The notes under the pieces were generated by a model. The model did no database searches. It saw only the letters and a list, made by a program, of their open reading frames with translations, and was not told the origin of the DNA. Below are positions 6,885-7,469 of a DNA stretch of 7,469 bases, in pieces. The translations under genes and the position numbers were made by a program. This DNA is from Pseudomonadota bacterium. Its GTDB lineage: Bacteria > Pseudomonadota > Gammaproteobacteria > Burkholderiales > Rhodocyclaceae. Position 1 is the stretch's first letter; every line of letters starts with the position of its first letter. The stretch lies in NCBI GenBank assembly GCA_030917225.1, contig JAUPVD010000339.1:1-7469 (forward strand), in the 5' to 3' direction.

Positions 6885-7370
6885 ATGAAACGTCTCTTCG
6901 TCTGCCTTGCCGCCGCATTGGCCGCCCTCACCTTTAACGCGCAGGCCGCCGGGCTGGAAAGCTTTGTCGGCAAGTCTCCATCCAGCCTGCTCAAGAAGGA
7001 GAAGCCGTTCGCCAAGGCCTACCGCGCCACGATCAAGGACCAGGACCTGCCCGACTGGACGCTGAAACTCTCCACCGGTCATCCGGCCGAAGCGGTCACC
7101 CTCGAAGGCCAGACACTGATCCTGATGTCGGCCTGCAACCCGAAGACCGGCTGCGAGGATGAACGCTTCTACATCCTCTACGAACCAGCCGACCAGTCGA
7201 TCACCGGCTTCTTCTTCCTGCCGCCGGACATGAGCGCACCGGGCGACCACCGCATGGCGCTTTCGCGCTGGCTGGGCAAGACGCCGAGCAAGGAGCGCAG
7301 CGACTTCCTGTTCCAGCGCGCGCTGAAGGATGCCATGCCGGAAATGGCGACACCGCCTGCCGCGAAGTAA
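6885..7370 (+). CDS. Secreted Ivy-family protein (inhibitor of vertebrate lysozyme-like)
   Basis: A 161-aa precursor. Residues 1-21 are a Sec signal peptide (KR, hydrophobic core, AQA cleavage site), so the mature protein is probably periplasmic. The mature part matches the Ivy pattern in order: LPDW (55-58), a G-x-P-AEAVTLEGQ stretch (65-76), LMSACNPKTGC (80-90), a beta-strand ERFYILYE, then ITGFFF (106-111) and a C-terminal helix ending KDAMPEM. Ivy proteins block C-type lysozymes by inserting the His of a CKPHDC loop into the lysozyme active site. Here the two cysteines (C84, C90), the only ones in the mature chain, enclose NPKTG: five residues in place of four, and no His. Inhibition may thus be changed, lost, or directed at another lytic enzyme such as a self transglycosylase. 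It starts 3 bases after prfB and precedes lysS. The family call is from remembered motifs and is likely, not certain. Confidence 0.75.
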   Translation: MKRLFVCLAAALAALTFNAQAAGLESFVGKSPSSLLKKEKPFAKAYRATIKDQDLPDWTLKLSTGHPAEAVTLEGQTLILMSACNPKTGCEDERFYILYEPADQSITGFFFLPPDMSAPGDHRMALSRWLGKTPSKERSDFLFQRALKDAMPEMATPPAAK

Positions 7371-7418
7371 TCCACGAACCACAGATCAACCGTCGTAAGA
7401 CACACTGCGAGACTGACC

Positions 7419-7469
7419 ATGTCCGACCAGACCCATACCCCAGCCCCGACCCTGCCAGCAGCGCAGGAC
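7419..7469 (+). CDS. lysS: Probable lysyl-tRNA synthetase, N-terminal start only
   Basis: Seventeen codons are visible before the window ends: MSDQTHTPAPTLPAAQD. This polar, Pro/Ala-rich start resembles the N-terminal tails of betaproteobacterial class II lysyl-tRNA synthetases, which come before the anticodon-binding OB domain. The stronger argument is position: lysS follows prfB in E. coli and many proteobacteria. LysS charges tRNA-Lys in the cytoplasm. It begins 48 bases after the Ivy-like gene; no strong Shine-Dalgarno sequence or terminator is seen in that gap. No catalytic motif lies inside the window, so the call rests on synteny. Confidence 0.6.
   Translation, partial: MSDQTHTPAPTLPAAQD

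Noticed and set aside
5772..7382. A 536-codon minus-strand open frame opposite prfB and the Ivy-like gene
   Set aside because: It is antisense to two well-supported genes, has low-complexity Val/Ala/Gly/His/Arg composition and no recognisable domain; it is a typical side effect of GC-rich codon structure.
7371..7418. Terminator between the Ivy-like gene and lysS
   Set aside because: No stem followed by a T-run could be found in the 48-base gap.

Overview
The window looks like a chromosomal segment of a GC-rich betaproteobacterium. I lean towards the Rhodocyclales (Azoarcus/Thauera/Dechloromonas-type) from the feel of the RF2 and LysS protein sequences, but I cannot run a search, so treat the order as inference. 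The backbone is recJ – prfB – lysS, the same gene order as in E. coli: recJ (5' end outside the window), prfB with its programmed +1 frameshift, and the first 17 codons of what is probably lysS.

Region by region: 2-1468 is the 3' part of recJ (+). 1458-2942 is a MocR-type GntR/aminotransferase-fold regulator (-), convergent with recJ and overlapping its 3' end by 11 bases. 2943-3047 is a short AT-rich divergent control region with a duplicated AATTGG element and a 10-base palindrome. 3048-4301 is a BenE/YdcO-family membrane transporter (+). 4348-5613 is a serine hydroxymethyltransferase gene (+) whose codon use differs from that of the flanking housekeeping genes. 5614-5773 holds an imperfect inverted-repeat structure and the prfB promoter. 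5774-6881 is prfB (+). 6885-7370 is a secreted Ivy-family (lysozyme inhibitor-like) protein translated right behind prfB (+). 7419-7469 is the start of probable lysS (+).

The most interesting part is the regulator–transporter–SHMT block sitting between recJ and prfB. It has the layout of a self-contained cassette: a PLP-binding transcription factor transcribed divergently from a transporter and a PLP enzyme. A reasonable inference, not shown by the sequence, is that the regulator senses an amino compound through PLP, the transporter moves it or its product, and the SHMT acts on it. The second point of interest is the Ivy-family gene: it keeps the fold signature, but its disulphide-bounded loop is one residue longer than the classic CKPHDC loop and lacks the His. 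No rRNA, tRNA, CRISPR array, insertion sequence or clear intrinsic terminator was seen.
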